Shown: positions 48,223-57,479, counted from the first letter of the stretch. The stretch: 64,000 nucleotides of DNA from Neptunitalea lumnitzerae (GCF_027924185.1 NZ_BRVO01000001.1:1364001-1428000); one strand, 5' to 3'. Made by a program: numbers and translations. The notes: generated from the letters alone by a model not told the origin.

Positions 48223-49446
48223 TTAAATGCTGTTAATTATGTTGCCAATAGAACCTTCTGAGGTTTTTGTGAGTGTAAAGGTATGGTCTGGTGTTAAACC
48301 TTTTTCGGCTCTGTGGGATACATATAAAATGGTGGTATTACTTTCAGCTGCTATCTTATTGATAAAGGTAACCAAAAGATTTGCATTATGATCATCTAAA
48401 CCCGTAGTAGGTTCATCTAATATTAGTAATAACGGATGCTTTACCATTGCTCTGGCAATCATAATCATGCGTTGAGCTCCTAAAGGTAAATTTCTGAATA
48501 GCGTATTTTTTTGATTTTCCATACCTAAAACGTTCAGCCATTGAGCAGCTTTTTGTTTTTGTACATCGGTGGGTTTATTATATAAACCAATAGCATCAAA
48601 AAAACCTCCAATAATCATTTGCTCAGCTGTATATCTGCCTTTAAATTGTTGGGTTAGGTTGGTTGTAAAATAACCAATGCTTTTTTTAACATCCCATACG
48701 CTTTCACCGGTTCCTTTTCTTTTACCAAATATATATAGTTCTTGGCCGTACCCCTTAACGTTGTCTCCGGTAATCATACTTAGAAGGGTAGTTTTACCAG
48801 ATCCGTTGGGGCCTGTTAGTTGCCAAAATTCACCTGGTTTAATATTCCAAGTAATATTATTTAAAATGGGTTTATCTTGGTAGGTAACATTGATGTTTTT
48901 GCATTGTATAAGGTAGTTGTACCCGTACTCTTGTGGTTCTATGGGAGTAGGTATTGCAATGTCTTTAACAATGGTGTTAGCTGTATTGTTGTTAGTATAG
49001 GCTACAAGCGTGTTGTTGGTAGCTGAATATTTTTGTTTTATAAACTTTGGTATGTCCGTTGTTCTACTAAGAATAAGTATTAATTGAATAGTAGTAGCAA
49101 TAGTTTCTAATCTGTTTGATAATTCTTTTTGAGCTTGAATATCTAAATGGTCAAAAGGATTATCTAAAATTAATACGGCTGGTTGTGCTGCAATAAGATA
49201 GTTGAGTAATGCTTTCTTTTGCTCACCACCCGATAAGGTTTTTATGGGTTGGTTACTTGTGCCAAAAACATTGCGCTCATGTATTTCTTCTTCTTGTATA
49301 AATGCCTCTAAAACTTTAGGAGAAAAAATACGGATTTGCTGACTGGTGTCTAATGATAACTGAGGAAATTCGTTTGACTGAATTTTTTCTATTAATACGT
49401 TTGTATTACAGCTATTGTCGTGTATAATTAGAATACCCTGTTTCAT
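48223..49446 (-). CDS. ModF-like tandem ABC ATPase with one composite ATP site
   Basis: This 407-residue protein carries two ABC domains and no membrane segment. Domain 1 (about 1-150) has a signature LSGGEQ (71-76) and a Walker B-like VLILDN (91-96) but no P-loop, and Asn at the catalytic Glu position. Domain 2 (about 175-400) has Walker A GPNGSGKT (212-219), Walker B LLILDEP (340-346) and the switch His378, but its signature is the degenerate LPLGAQ (320-325). Paired head-to-tail, the intact halves form one working site. The layout resembles ModF/PhrA. It probably acts as a soluble ATPase rather than a transporter. Confidence 0.85.
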   Translation of the reverse strand: MKQGILIIHDNSCNTNVLIEKIQSNEFPQLSLDTSQQIRIFSPKVLEAFIQEEEIHERNVFGTSNQPIKTLSGGEQKKALLNYLIAAQPAVLILDNPFDHLDIQAQKELSNRLETIATTIQLILILSRTTDIPKFIKQKYSATNNTLVAYTNNNTANTIVKDIAIPTPIEPQEYGYNYLIQCKNINVTYQDKPILNNITWNIKPGEFWQLTGPNGSGKTTLLSMITGDNVKGYGQELYIFGKRKGTGESVWDVKKSIGYFTTNLTQQFKGRYTAEQMIIGGFFDAIGLYNKPTDVQKQKAAQWLNVLGMENQKNTLFRNLPLGAQRMIMIARAMVKHPLLLILDEPTTGLDDHNANLLVTFINKIAAESNTTILYVSHRAEKGLTPDHTFTLTKTSEGSIGNIINSI

Positions 49447-49449
49447 ACA

Positions 49450-50016
49450 TTAGTTCCAACTTATCATAAAATATTTAATAGGAGTATCACTCGGTATATC
49501 TTCTGCAGTAATGTCAACTGAGGAATTATTTTTGAATTTAGAATCCAACATTTTTTTGTCAATGGTAAAGTATACATCTAATTCATTAATGGAAATAATG
49601 ACACTGTTCCAAGTGTTTTGTATACTGCTAATGGTGTAGTTTTTGGTAATATCGCCAAAAGTACTTTTAGTAGAAATACCAGCTTTGGTGTGGTATAAAT
49701 CACTAATTATTCTAATATTACTTATGGTTTTAATGCTATCTTGAGAAGGGGTGATTTCCATAAGCGGGTTACCTTCTTTAGTAAAAATATGATAACGCTC
49801 TGTGCTAGCATAACGTAATTCCCCCTCATAAGCACTCTCAGAAATTGAGTCTTTTTGAAAAATAGTATCTAATTGAGAAATTCTTGTAGAAGGCGTAAGT
49901 AAGCCTATACCTTCTTTTGTAATTAGAAAAGGTTTTTCTTTATCACTAGTACAGCTCAGAACTACTGTTATAGACAAAGTTAGTATAAGCGCAATTTTAT
50001 ATAAGGATGATTTCAT
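49450..50016 (-). CDS. Hypothetical lipoprotein, 188 residues
   Basis: I do not recognise a family. The signal peptide ends in a lipobox at Cys22 (VVLSC), followed by TSDKEK. The mature part is beta-rich (RYHIFTKEGNPLMEITPSQ, VIISINELDVYFTIDKK) and may bind or sense something in the periplasm. It is the first gene of the operon with the ABC ATPase (three-base gap), cupin and VOC genes. Its upstream 202-base gap to queE is AT-rich and shows no clear reverse-strand -7 box. Confidence 0.7.
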   Translation of the reverse strand: MKSSLYKIALILTLSITVVLSCTSDKEKPFLITKEGIGLLTPSTRISQLDTIFQKDSISESAYEGELRYASTERYHIFTKEGNPLMEITPSQDSIKTISNIRIISDLYHTKAGISTKSTFGDITKNYTISSIQNTWNSVIISINELDVYFTIDKKMLDSKFKNNSSVDITAEDIPSDTPIKYFMISWN

Positions 50017-50206
50017 TGATAGTATATATTTCTATAAAAGCTATTAAGAAGTGCAAACTATTGTATATACACATTCTAATAGAGTTATTGGGTAAAATTA
50101 TGGTATATTTTATGAAAAGAAAATCATTACCCTATAAATTAATAAAGTTTTATAAGTTGTAAAAGTTTCTTGAGCTTTATCTTATATTTAATAGTTTTAT
50201 AGTTAG

Positions 50207-50214
50207 TATCTTTG
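50207..50214 (+). promoter_or_regulatory. Promoter -7 box of queE
   Basis: TATCTTTG, a full TAnnTTTG match, ends four bases before the ATG at 50219. Transcription should start at or within the start codon, so the mRNA is probably leaderless. Confidence 0.65.
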
Positions 50215-50218
50215 CCAG

Positions 50219-50857
50219 ATGAAAATGAGTAAAGAAGAATTAATGGGTTTGGTAAATCAGGGGTTATGGTTGCCGCTGATGGAAGAGTTTTACACCATTC
50301 AAGGAGAAGGATATTATAAAGGAACTGCTGCTTATTTTATTAGAGTTGGTGGTTGTGATGTTGGTTGTCACTGGTGTGATGTTAAAGAAAGTTGGAATGC
50401 AGAATTACACCCGCCTACAGAAATAACTCAAATTGTAGATAACGCAGTTAAATATTCAGATACTATTGTTATTACTGGTGGTGAGCCTTTAACCTGGGAC
50501 ATGGGGCCATTAACTAAACAGTTAAAAGAAAAAGGAGTCAAAACCCATATAGAAACTTCTGGAGCTTATGAGTTATCTGGTGAATGGGATTGGGTGTGCT
50601 TGTCTCCAAAAAAAATAAAATTACCTACAGATAGTGTTTATCAAGTTGCAGATGAGTTAAAAGTAATTATTTACAATCATCACGATTTTAAGTTTGCAGA
50701 AGAGCAAGCTGCTAAAGTAGGTGAAAATTGTATTTTATATATGCAACCAGAATGGAGTAAAAGAGAGGAAATGATTCCGCACATTGTACAGTATGTTATG
50801 GACAATCCGAAGTGGAAGGTTTCTTTACAAACTCACAAATATTTAAACATTCCGTAA
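50219..50857 (+). CDS. queE: 7-carboxy-7-deazaguanine synthase
   Basis: This 212-residue radical-SAM enzyme of the queuosine/7-deazaguanine pathway has its cluster cysteines at 46, 50 and 53 (GGCDVGCHWCDVK) and an early YTIQGEG substrate motif (26-32). TGGEP is intact. A second ATG two codons downstream (50225) is an alternative start; the promoter position favours the first codon on a leaderless transcript. No other que gene is adjacent. Confidence 0.95.
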   Translation: MKMSKEELMGLVNQGLWLPLMEEFYTIQGEGYYKGTAAYFIRVGGCDVGCHWCDVKESWNAELHPPTEITQIVDNAVKYSDTIVITGGEPLTWDMGPLTKQLKEKGVKTHIETSGAYELSGEWDWVCLSPKKIKLPTDSVYQVADELKVIIYNHHDFKFAEEQAAKVGENCILYMQPEWSKREEMIPHIVQYVMDNPKWKVSLQTHKYLNIP

Positions 50858-50938
50858 CAAATTAAAAAAAAATGTTATTAGTTACTTAATATTGGTAGAA
50901 AGTTTTATTTTTACCTAAACTACTAATCCATACTACTT

Positions 50939-51364
50939 ATGAAAAAAATTATTTTTGTTCTTATAGCGTTCGTTAGTTTACAACTTAGTGCTCAATCATC
51001 TGCTAAATCAAAAGCTATTGAGTTATTTAAAGCTAACGGAAAAGCTAGTCATTACACCGATTTATTCTTAGAGAACGGTGGAGCTTCTGAAACAGATGCT
51101 AAAATTGCTGCAGTGTTAGAAGATATAGCTGGGGTATATGCTATGTATTTAAACGAACAAGATTTACAAACCATGATTGATTTTTATAAAACAGAGGTTG
51201 GTCAAAGAGTTGCAAATGGTCTTTCTAGAACTGATGAAGAAGCTGTTGCGGCTTACGGGGAGTTTTCTAGAACAGAGGCTATGAGTAAGTTTTTAAAAAA
51301 TGCTAAAAACATTGGCGTTAAAGAAGCAGAAATTAGAGATGCTTGGATAGCGTCATTAAAATAA
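50939..51364 (+). CDS. Secreted DUF2059-type protein
   Basis: This 141-residue protein has a signal peptide (about 1-19, LQLSAQ). The helical remainder includes YAMYLNEQDLQTMIDFYKTEVGQRV, the pattern of DUF2059, a periplasmic family of unknown function. It converges with the methyltransferase gene with only six bases between stops and no terminator hairpin visible. Confidence 0.85.
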   Translation: MKKIIFVLIAFVSLQLSAQSSAKSKAIELFKANGKASHYTDLFLENGGASETDAKIAAVLEDIAGVYAMYLNEQDLQTMIDFYKTEVGQRVANGLSRTDEEAVAAYGEFSRTEAMSKFLKNAKNIGVKEAEIRDAWIASLK

Positions 51365-51370
51365 ATAAAA

Positions 51371-52081
51371 TTATAAGGTGAGTTTGGCTAAATAGTCATA
51401 ATGCTCTCCTTCCATAATACAAGTACACGAAAGGCCGCAATAGTTTGCGGCTTTTTTTAATGTAGTAAAGTCTACATACATCCAATCAAAAGCTGGTTCT
51501 GTTTCTCCTTTGTATTTTACAATATAGTCTACTTCTCCGTAGTATGATTTATCTGCGGGTATCCAAACGCCACCATCTTCATCATCGTCAAACATATATA
51601 TAATATCAGAAGAGTCTAATAGTATTTGACCTCCCGGAGCTAAAATAGATTTTAGCTTTTCTAAAAATGCACCTAATTTTTCTAGCTTCCCACACATACC
51701 AGCACCATTCATTAAAAGTAAAATGGTGTCGTACTTTTCAGTACTGTCTAGTGTCATTACATCTAAATTTCTAGCGTCTTTAACACCTCTTAATTCACAG
51801 GCTCTAATGGCATTCGGAGAAATATCTACAGCAGTAACCTCTAATTCTTTAGTGTCTTGCAAATACAAAGCATGGCTACCAGCACCACAACCTATGTCTA
51901 ATACTTTTCCTTTTGCAAGGGTTAGTGCTTTTCTTTCTAGCTTAGGCATATCTTTAAACGACCTGAATAAATAAGGTAGCGGTAAATCGTCTTCTTCAGA
52001 AATAGAAGTTTCCGTTTTAATGTCTTCTGTATAGTTACCTAGTTGATAATCTAAAATTGCTTTGCCAAAAAGATCTTTCAT
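51371..52081 (-). CDS. Class I SAM-dependent methyltransferase
   Basis: This 236-residue protein has the SAM-binding motif I VLDIGCGAGSHALYL (about 55-69), the acidic end of strand 2 (VTAVDISPNAI) and motif IV YDTILLLMNGAGM. The substrate is not evident; the C-terminal part (VDFTTLKKAANYCGLSCTCIMEGEHYDYL) does not point to a named subfamily. It is transcribed convergently to DUF2059 and divergently from YkgJ. Confidence 0.9.
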   Translation of the reverse strand: MKDLFGKAILDYQLGNYTEDIKTETSISEEDDLPLPYLFRSFKDMPKLERKALTLAKGKVLDIGCGAGSHALYLQDTKELEVTAVDISPNAIRACELRGVKDARNLDVMTLDSTEKYDTILLLMNGAGMCGKLEKLGAFLEKLKSILAPGGQILLDSSDIIYMFDDDEDGGVWIPADKSYYGEVDYIVKYKGETEPAFDWMYVDFTTLKKAANYCGLSCTCIMEGEHYDYLAKLTL

Positions 52082-52132
52082 ATTTAGAAATATAAATTAT
52101 AATTAAGACTTTTGCTATGTAGAATATATATT

Positions 52133-52630
52133 ATGGTAAAGCCTACATTAGAACAGTTGCCTCAATTGGCCAAAGATAAACATAACGAGAATAAGAAGTA
52201 CTTTGCAAAGCTTAAAAAAAAGCCGCCAAAGAATTTAGATTATGTAATGCAAGAGTTACATGATGAAGAGTTTGAGCGAACCGACTGTTTGTCTTGTGCT
52301 AACTGTTGTAAAACTACAGGCCCTTTATTTACCAATGCTGATATTGAACGTATAGCTAAACATTTAAAGTTAAAACCCCAACAGTTTATAGAGCAGTATT
52401 TAAGGGTAGATGAAGATAATGACCATGTACTACAGTCTGTGCCTTGTACTTTTTTAGCAGCCGATAATTATTGTATGATTTATGAAGTACGACCAAAGGC
52501 CTGCAGAGAGTATCCGCATACCGATAGAAAGAAGTTTCAGCAAATAACCAATCTTACCCTAAAAAATACACATATTTGTCCGGCTGCATTTAATATAGTG
52601 GAGGCAATGAAACAGAAAATTAAACTTTAG
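52133..52630 (+). CDS. YkgJ-family cysteine cluster protein
   Basis: Starting at ATG 52133 (MVKPTLEQLP) the product has 165 residues. The cysteine pattern CLSCANCC, then VPCTFL, NYCMIY and RPKACREYPHTD is the YkgJ (Fe-S or zinc cluster) signature. Family function is unknown, with proposed roles in metal or flagellin methylation contexts not supported here. An upstream TTG extension is rejected because it lacks family similarity. Confidence 0.9.
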   Translation: MVKPTLEQLPQLAKDKHNENKKYFAKLKKKPPKNLDYVMQELHDEEFERTDCLSCANCCKTTGPLFTNADIERIAKHLKLKPQQFIEQYLRVDEDNDHVLQSVPCTFLAADNYCMIYEVRPKACREYPHTDRKKFQQITNLTLKNTHICPAAFNIVEAMKQKIKL

Positions 52631-52727
52631 CTTTAACGTTTGTATAACATATTGATGTTTAATTATTTAAACTTTTTATAATAGATTGGAAACTAGCATA
52701 ATATGTTTTTATTTTTAAATAAAAACT

Positions 52728-53516
52728 ATGATCTCAAAATCCAATCTTTGTACTATTGCCAAGGCGGGTATGGCGTCTAAAGGGGTAGTCTATTTTATCA
52801 CAGGAGCGTTAACTTGTCTGGCGGCTTTTAATTTAGGAGGCAAAAAAGCTGGCAAATCAGACGCCTTATCATTTATAGATAACCAAGCTTTTGGTAATGT
52901 TTTACTACTCATTTTAGCGGTAGGATTATTTTGTTATGTATTCTGGCGAGGTATTCAGGCTATTCAAGACCCAGAAAATATAGGAAGTGATAAAAAAGGA
53001 AAAGTAAAAAGAGCAGCCTTTTTTGTAAGTGCTGTTATCTATGGTGCTTTAGCAGTTTCAGCCGTTATGAGAGTGGTAAGCAATAGTAGCGGAGGCTCAG
53101 GCTCTAAACCTGGAAGCTCTTTGCTAACGGGCGATGTTGGAGTGGTATTGTTTTTTATAATTGGACTTTCTATTATAGGTGCAGCGGTGAATCAGTTTCA
53201 TAAAGTATATACCAAGAAATTTTTAGAAAAATTCAACTATAAATCAATTACAGATAGCTCTAAAAGAAAAGTTATAAAAAATACCGGTATGGCCGGATTA
53301 TCCTCTAGAGGGATATTGTTTCTAATTTTAGGATATTTCTTTATTAGAGCTGCTATAGAATCTAATACCAACAATATAAAAAATACCAAGGATGCCTTTT
53401 CATTTTTAGAAAACTCATCTTATGGTTCAATTCTATTAGGGGTCGTAGCTGCGGGGTTAGTCTGCTACAGTATTTATATGTTTATGATGTCTAGATACCG
53501 AAAGTTTGATTTCTAG
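52728..53516 (+). CDS. DUF1206 membrane protein
   Basis: This 262-residue protein has about six transmembrane helices arranged as three repeats of roughly 85 residues, each with a GxxSxGxxF-type start (for example GMASKGVVYFITG and GLSSRGILFLILG) and a DAFSFL-like turn. This is the DUF1206 layout; function unknown. Its stop shares the CTAG palindrome with the stop of the convergent NamZ gene. Confidence 0.88.
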   Translation: MISKSNLCTIAKAGMASKGVVYFITGALTCLAAFNLGGKKAGKSDALSFIDNQAFGNVLLLILAVGLFCYVFWRGIQAIQDPENIGSDKKGKVKRAAFFVSAVIYGALAVSAVMRVVSNSSGGSGSKPGSSLLTGDVGVVLFFIIGLSIIGAAVNQFHKVYTKKFLEKFNYKSITDSSKRKVIKNTGMAGLSSRGILFLILGYFFIRAAIESNTNNIKNTKDAFSFLENSSYGSILLGVVAAGLVCYSIYMFMMSRYRKFDF

Positions 53517-54769
53517 TCTTCATATATTACATACTGCTTACGTATGGTTTTAAAAGTATCAAGGTCTTTTTGCCAGCTTTCTCTAATGGATGTTTCAGAA
53601 AGTCCTTGTGCTATTTGCTGCTGTAGTTTTTTGGTACCCGCTAATTTGGTAAAGAAAGAGATAAAAAAATCAGATTTATTATCAGCTATCTTATAGGCGT
53701 TCAAAAGCCATTTCAATTCTAGTTTGTTTAGGCGTTTTGTAGCACTTAGGTTGTACCCATGGCAAAGCGTACCATTATATTTTGGGTTTTTAGCTCCTTC
53801 ATTAGGGGCGGGAGTAAAACTAAAATCGGTTTCAGGGAAAAATGGTGCTCCATATAATTGGAACTGTAAATTAGTTCCCCTACCCACACTAACATTAGTG
53901 CCTTCAAAAAAGCAAAGGCTAGGGTATAATGCTATGGCATTATCATTAGGTAAATTAGGTGATGGTTTTACAGGTAAACTATAAAAAGATTGGTGTGTAT
54001 AATTTTTGCATGGTATTACCGTAAGCTGGCATTGTATATCATTGTTTAACCATTTTTCACCGTTAATCATTTTGCCATATTCACCTATCGTCATTCCGTA
54101 TAATACAGGTACAGGGTGCATACCTACAAAGCTTTTGTTTTCTTTTTCTAACAAAGGGCCGTCAATAATGTGTGCATTCGGGTTAGGTCTGTCTAAAACA
54201 ATTAACGGTATATTATTTTCTGCACAGGCTTCCATTACATAATGTAGGGTAGAGATATAGGTGTAAAATCTGGCACCTACATCTTGTAAGTCAAAAACAA
54301 GTACATCTAAACCCTTTAGTTGCTCACTTTTAGGTTTTTTATTATTTCCATATAGCGATATAATTGGGAGCCCGGTTTTCACATCTTTACCATCTTTTAA
54401 ATGCTCACCTGCATCGGCAGTACCTCTAAAGCCATGTTCTGGAGCAAATATTTTAGTAATGTTTATGTTTTTCTGAATAAGAAAATCAACTAAATGAATG
54501 GTTTCGGTAGTAGTTAAGGTTGCACCACCAATATTTTGTTCTTTGGTGGTTTGCAATATACCTGTTTGGTTGGTAACAATGCCTACTTTTTTATTACTCA
54601 ATTGTGCTAGATAAGCTTCTGTGTTTTCTGCTCCGGTTATAATTGGGGGAGTAGCTATTGGTTTATTATGGGTTGGCGCTTTTTCGTTGGCTGCGTTATT
54701 GTTTCCGCACGAAAAAAGTAGTATGACCAATAATAAAAATGTATTTTTGAAACTTAATTGAGAAATCAT
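53513..54769 (-). CDS. DUF1343 lipoprotein, NamZ-type exo-muramidase
   Basis: This 418-residue protein has a lipobox ending at Cys21 (LFSC) followed by asparagines. The DUF1343 body includes KKVGIVTNQTGIL, KIFAPEHGFRG, LPIISLYGN, DVLVFDLQDVGARFYTYIST and the late NVSVGRGTNLQFQLYGAPFF. Characterised members (NamZ) remove terminal N-acetylmuramic acid from peptidoglycan fragments, and the motifs agree. It is divergent from the permease gene with only five bases between the two start codons. Confidence 0.88.
   Translation of the reverse strand: MISQLSFKNTFLLLVILLFSCGNNNAANEKAPTHNKPIATPPIITGAENTEAYLAQLSNKKVGIVTNQTGILQTTKEQNIGGATLTTTETIHLVDFLIQKNINITKIFAPEHGFRGTADAGEHLKDGKDVKTGLPIISLYGNNKKPKSEQLKGLDVLVFDLQDVGARFYTYISTLHYVMEACAENNIPLIVLDRPNPNAHIIDGPLLEKENKSFVGMHPVPVLYGMTIGEYGKMINGEKWLNNDIQCQLTVIPCKNYTHQSFYSLPVKPSPNLPNDNAIALYPSLCFFEGTNVSVGRGTNLQFQLYGAPFFPETDFSFTPAPNEGAKNPKYNGTLCHGYNLSATKRLNKLELKWLLNAYKIADNKSDFFISFFTKLAGTKKLQQQIAQGLSETSIRESWQKDLDTFKTIRKQYVIYED
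54742..54749 (+). promoter_or_regulatory. Promoter -7 box of the permease gene, inside namZ
   Basis: TATTTTTG matches TAnnTTTG and lies 25 bases before the permease TTG start, within the first codons of the oppositely oriented muramidase gene. Confidence 0.5.
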
Positions 54770-54774
54770 ATAGC

Positions 54775-56010
54775 TTGAATTTTGAATATTTTATAGCAAA
54801 GCGTATTGCTACTGCTAAAGAAGATAAAAATAGTATATCGGCATCAATAATAAAAATAGCTATTGTAGCTATTGCTATTAGTTTGGTGATGATGTTGGTT
54901 GCTATAGCTACTGGTTTTGGACTTCAGCAAAAAATTAGAGAAAAAGTAGCTGCCTTTAATGGTCATATTCAGATATATAACTACGATTCTAACCAATCGG
55001 ATGTATCTGTAACTCCCATTTCTATCAATCAAAAGTTTTATCCAGATTTTAAAGAGGTACCTAATGTAAAGCACATTCAGGCGGTAGCTGGTAAGGGTGG
55101 TATTATTAGAACAGCTAAAACTTTTGAAGGTGTTATTGCTAAAGGTGTAGGGAAAGACTATGATTGGGAATATATGGACGACTTCCTAGTAGAAGGTGTG
55201 CTACCTGATTACTCTGGTGATAGAAATGAAGATATTTTAATGTCGTCTTACATGGCTAATAGGCTAGAGGTAAAAGTAGGCGATGAGGTAAGAGCTTTCT
55301 TTTTAAAGAATGATGGAGGCGATATACCAAACCAAATGAAATTGCATATTGTAGGTTTGTACGATAGCAGTTTTCAGGAGTTTGATGCTTCTTATATCAT
55401 TATGGACTTACGCCATATTCAACGTATGAATAAATGGAGTGAAGACCAAATAGGTGGCTTTGAGGTGTTTGTAGATGATTTTGATCAAATTCAAGAAACA
55501 GGTGATGTTATTTATAATTCTATTTCGTCTGATTTAAACTCGCAAACCATTTTAGAGAAATACATTTTTATTTTTGATTGGATCTCTTATTTCGATTTTA
55601 ATATTGTGCTTATTATTGGGATCATGATACTTGTTGGTGGTATTAATATGATAACCGCTTTGCTAGTTTTAGTGCTAGACAGAACTCCTATGATTGGTAT
55701 ATTAAAAGCAGTTGGTAATAGTAACTGGAGTATTCGGAAAATATTCTTATACAATGCTGCTTATTTAATTGGTAAAGGACTCTTATGGGGTAACCTTATT
55801 GGTATTGGTTTGTTATTATTACAACAACAATTTGGGTTGGTAAAATTAGACGCTACTACATATTACGTAACTGAGGCACCGGTATATTTAAATCCGGTAC
55901 ATATTTTATTGTTGAATGCCGGGGTATTATTGGTTTGTTTGTTAATGCTTGTAATACCTTCTTATATTATTACAAGAATAGCCCCAGTGAAAGCTATTAA
56001 GTTTGAGTAA
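54775..56010 (+). CDS. LolC/LolE-type ABC transporter permease
   Basis: This 411-residue protein starts at TTG 54775. The following sequence NFEYFIAKRIA is the family start and no ATG is available upstream without entering namZ. One N-terminal transmembrane helix (about 25-50), a large periplasmic domain (about 55-265), and three C-terminal helices with the FtsX-type motif DRTPMIGILKAVGNSNWSIRKIF are visible. It would extract lipoproteins from the inner membrane with LolD, which is not next to it. The rare start codon and minimal intergenic space suggest low expression. Confidence 0.88.
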   Translation: MNFEYFIAKRIATAKEDKNSISASIIKIAIVAIAISLVMMLVAIATGFGLQQKIREKVAAFNGHIQIYNYDSNQSDVSVTPISINQKFYPDFKEVPNVKHIQAVAGKGGIIRTAKTFEGVIAKGVGKDYDWEYMDDFLVEGVLPDYSGDRNEDILMSSYMANRLEVKVGDEVRAFFLKNDGGDIPNQMKLHIVGLYDSSFQEFDASYIIMDLRHIQRMNKWSEDQIGGFEVFVDDFDQIQETGDVIYNSISSDLNSQTILEKYIFIFDWISYFDFNIVLIIGIMILVGGINMITALLVLVLDRTPMIGILKAVGNSNWSIRKIFLYNAAYLIGKGLLWGNLIGIGLLLLQQQFGLVKLDATTYYVTEAPVYLNPVHILLLNAGVLLVCLLMLVIPSYIITRIAPVKAIKFE

Positions 56011-56116
56011 AGAGAGTTTTTTTGAGTTTGTATGAATAAACTTATCTTTACTGCAATAACTATATTTACATATAGGGCTACTGAAAGCCTATTTACACTT
56101 GAACATTGATAACGCT

Positions 56117-57475
56117 ATGAAATACGCTAAAAATATATTAGAAACTATTGGAAATACTCCATTAGTAAAAATTAATAAACTTACAGAAGATTGTAATGCT
56201 ACAATACTTGCTAAGGTAGAAACATTTAACCCGGGGAACTCTGTAAAAGACAGAATGGCGGTAAAAATGATAGAAGATGCCGAGGCAGATGGTAGGCTAC
56301 AACCAGGAGGTACTATTATAGAGGGTACCAGTGGTAACACCGGTATGGGGTTAGCATTAGGTGCTATTATTAAAGGGTATAAACTAGTTTGTGTAATTAG
56401 TGATAAGCAATCTAAAGAGAAAATAGATATTTTAAGAGCTGTTGGGGCAGAGGTAATTGTTTGTCCTACAAACGTAGAGCCATCAGACCCGCGTTCTTAT
56501 TATTCGGTTTCTAAAAGATTGGCAGAAGAAACGCCTAACGCTTGGTATGTAAACCAATATGATAATCCTTCAAACTCTCTTGCGCATTATGAGCAAACCG
56601 GACCCGAAATTTGGGAACAAACGGAAGGTAAAATAACGCATTTTGTGGTAGGTGTAGGTACAGGTGGTACCATCTCGGGAGTTGGTAAATACTTGAAAGA
56701 GAAAAATCCGAATATTAAAATTTGGGGTATTGATACTTACGGTTCAGTATTTAAGAAATATCATGAAACTGGTGAGTTTGATGAAAATGAAATTTATCCT
56801 TACATAACAGAAGGTATTGGGGAAGATATTTTGCCTAAAAATGTAGACTTTAGCATTATTGATGGTTTTACTAAAGTAACTGATAAAGATGCTGCCGTAT
56901 ATACCAGAAAGCTGGCAAAAGAAGAAGGTATTTTTGTAGGGAACTCAGCAGGCGCTGCTATTAAAGGTTTGTTGCAATTAAAAGAACATTTTACCAAAGA
57001 TGATGTAGTGGTTGTACTGTTTCATGACTCTGGTAGCCGTTATGTAGCTAAAATGTTTAATGATGATTGGATGCGTGAAAGAGGCTTTTTAGATGTAGAA
57101 GTAACCAAAGCAGAAGACCTGATAGAAAATCATATTAGTCAGCCTTTAGTTACCTTGAAAACAGAAGAATTAGTTTCGCATGCTATTGAACGCATGAAGA
57201 AATATAAAATATCTCAGATACCGGTAGAAGATGTAAATGGTTTTGTAGGTTCAGTAAACGAATCTGATTTGCTAATGGCATATATTTCTGATAGAAAAAT
57301 GTCTGATTTACCAGTGAAAGAGGTTATGGGAGCTCCGTTCCCAATTGTTGCTAAAGATACTCCGGTAGCAAAGTTATCAAAGTTAATTACTAGAGAAAAC
57401 GATGCGGTGCTGGTAGATTTAGGAAACGATACTTACCATATTATTACCAAGCACGATATTATAAGCGCTATTTAA
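56117..57475 (+). CDS. Cystathionine beta-synthase-like PLP enzyme with CBS pair
   Basis: From ATG 56117 (MKYAKNILETIGNTPLV) the product has 452 residues; a TTG 18 bases earlier is possible. The PLP domain (about 1-320) has the lysine site NPGNSVKDRM, the substrate loop EGTSGNTGMGLA and the phosphate cup GTGGTISGVGKY. Two CBS domains (about 335-452) probably bind an adenosyl ligand. It makes cystathionine from serine and homocysteine, or cysteine if it acts as a cysteine synthase; the CBS pair favours the first. Confidence 0.9.
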   Translation: MKYAKNILETIGNTPLVKINKLTEDCNATILAKVETFNPGNSVKDRMAVKMIEDAEADGRLQPGGTIIEGTSGNTGMGLALGAIIKGYKLVCVISDKQSKEKIDILRAVGAEVIVCPTNVEPSDPRSYYSVSKRLAEETPNAWYVNQYDNPSNSLAHYEQTGPEIWEQTEGKITHFVVGVGTGGTISGVGKYLKEKNPNIKIWGIDTYGSVFKKYHETGEFDENEIYPYITEGIGEDILPKNVDFSIIDGFTKVTDKDAAVYTRKLAKEEGIFVGNSAGAAIKGLLQLKEHFTKDDVVVVLFHDSGSRYVAKMFNDDWMRERGFLDVEVTKAEDLIENHISQPLVTLKTEELVSHAIERMKKYKISQIPVEDVNGFVGSVNESDLLMAYISDRKMSDLPVKEVMGAPFPIVAKDTPVAKLSKLITRENDAVLVDLGNDTYHIITKHDIISAI

Positions 57476-57479
57476 AATA

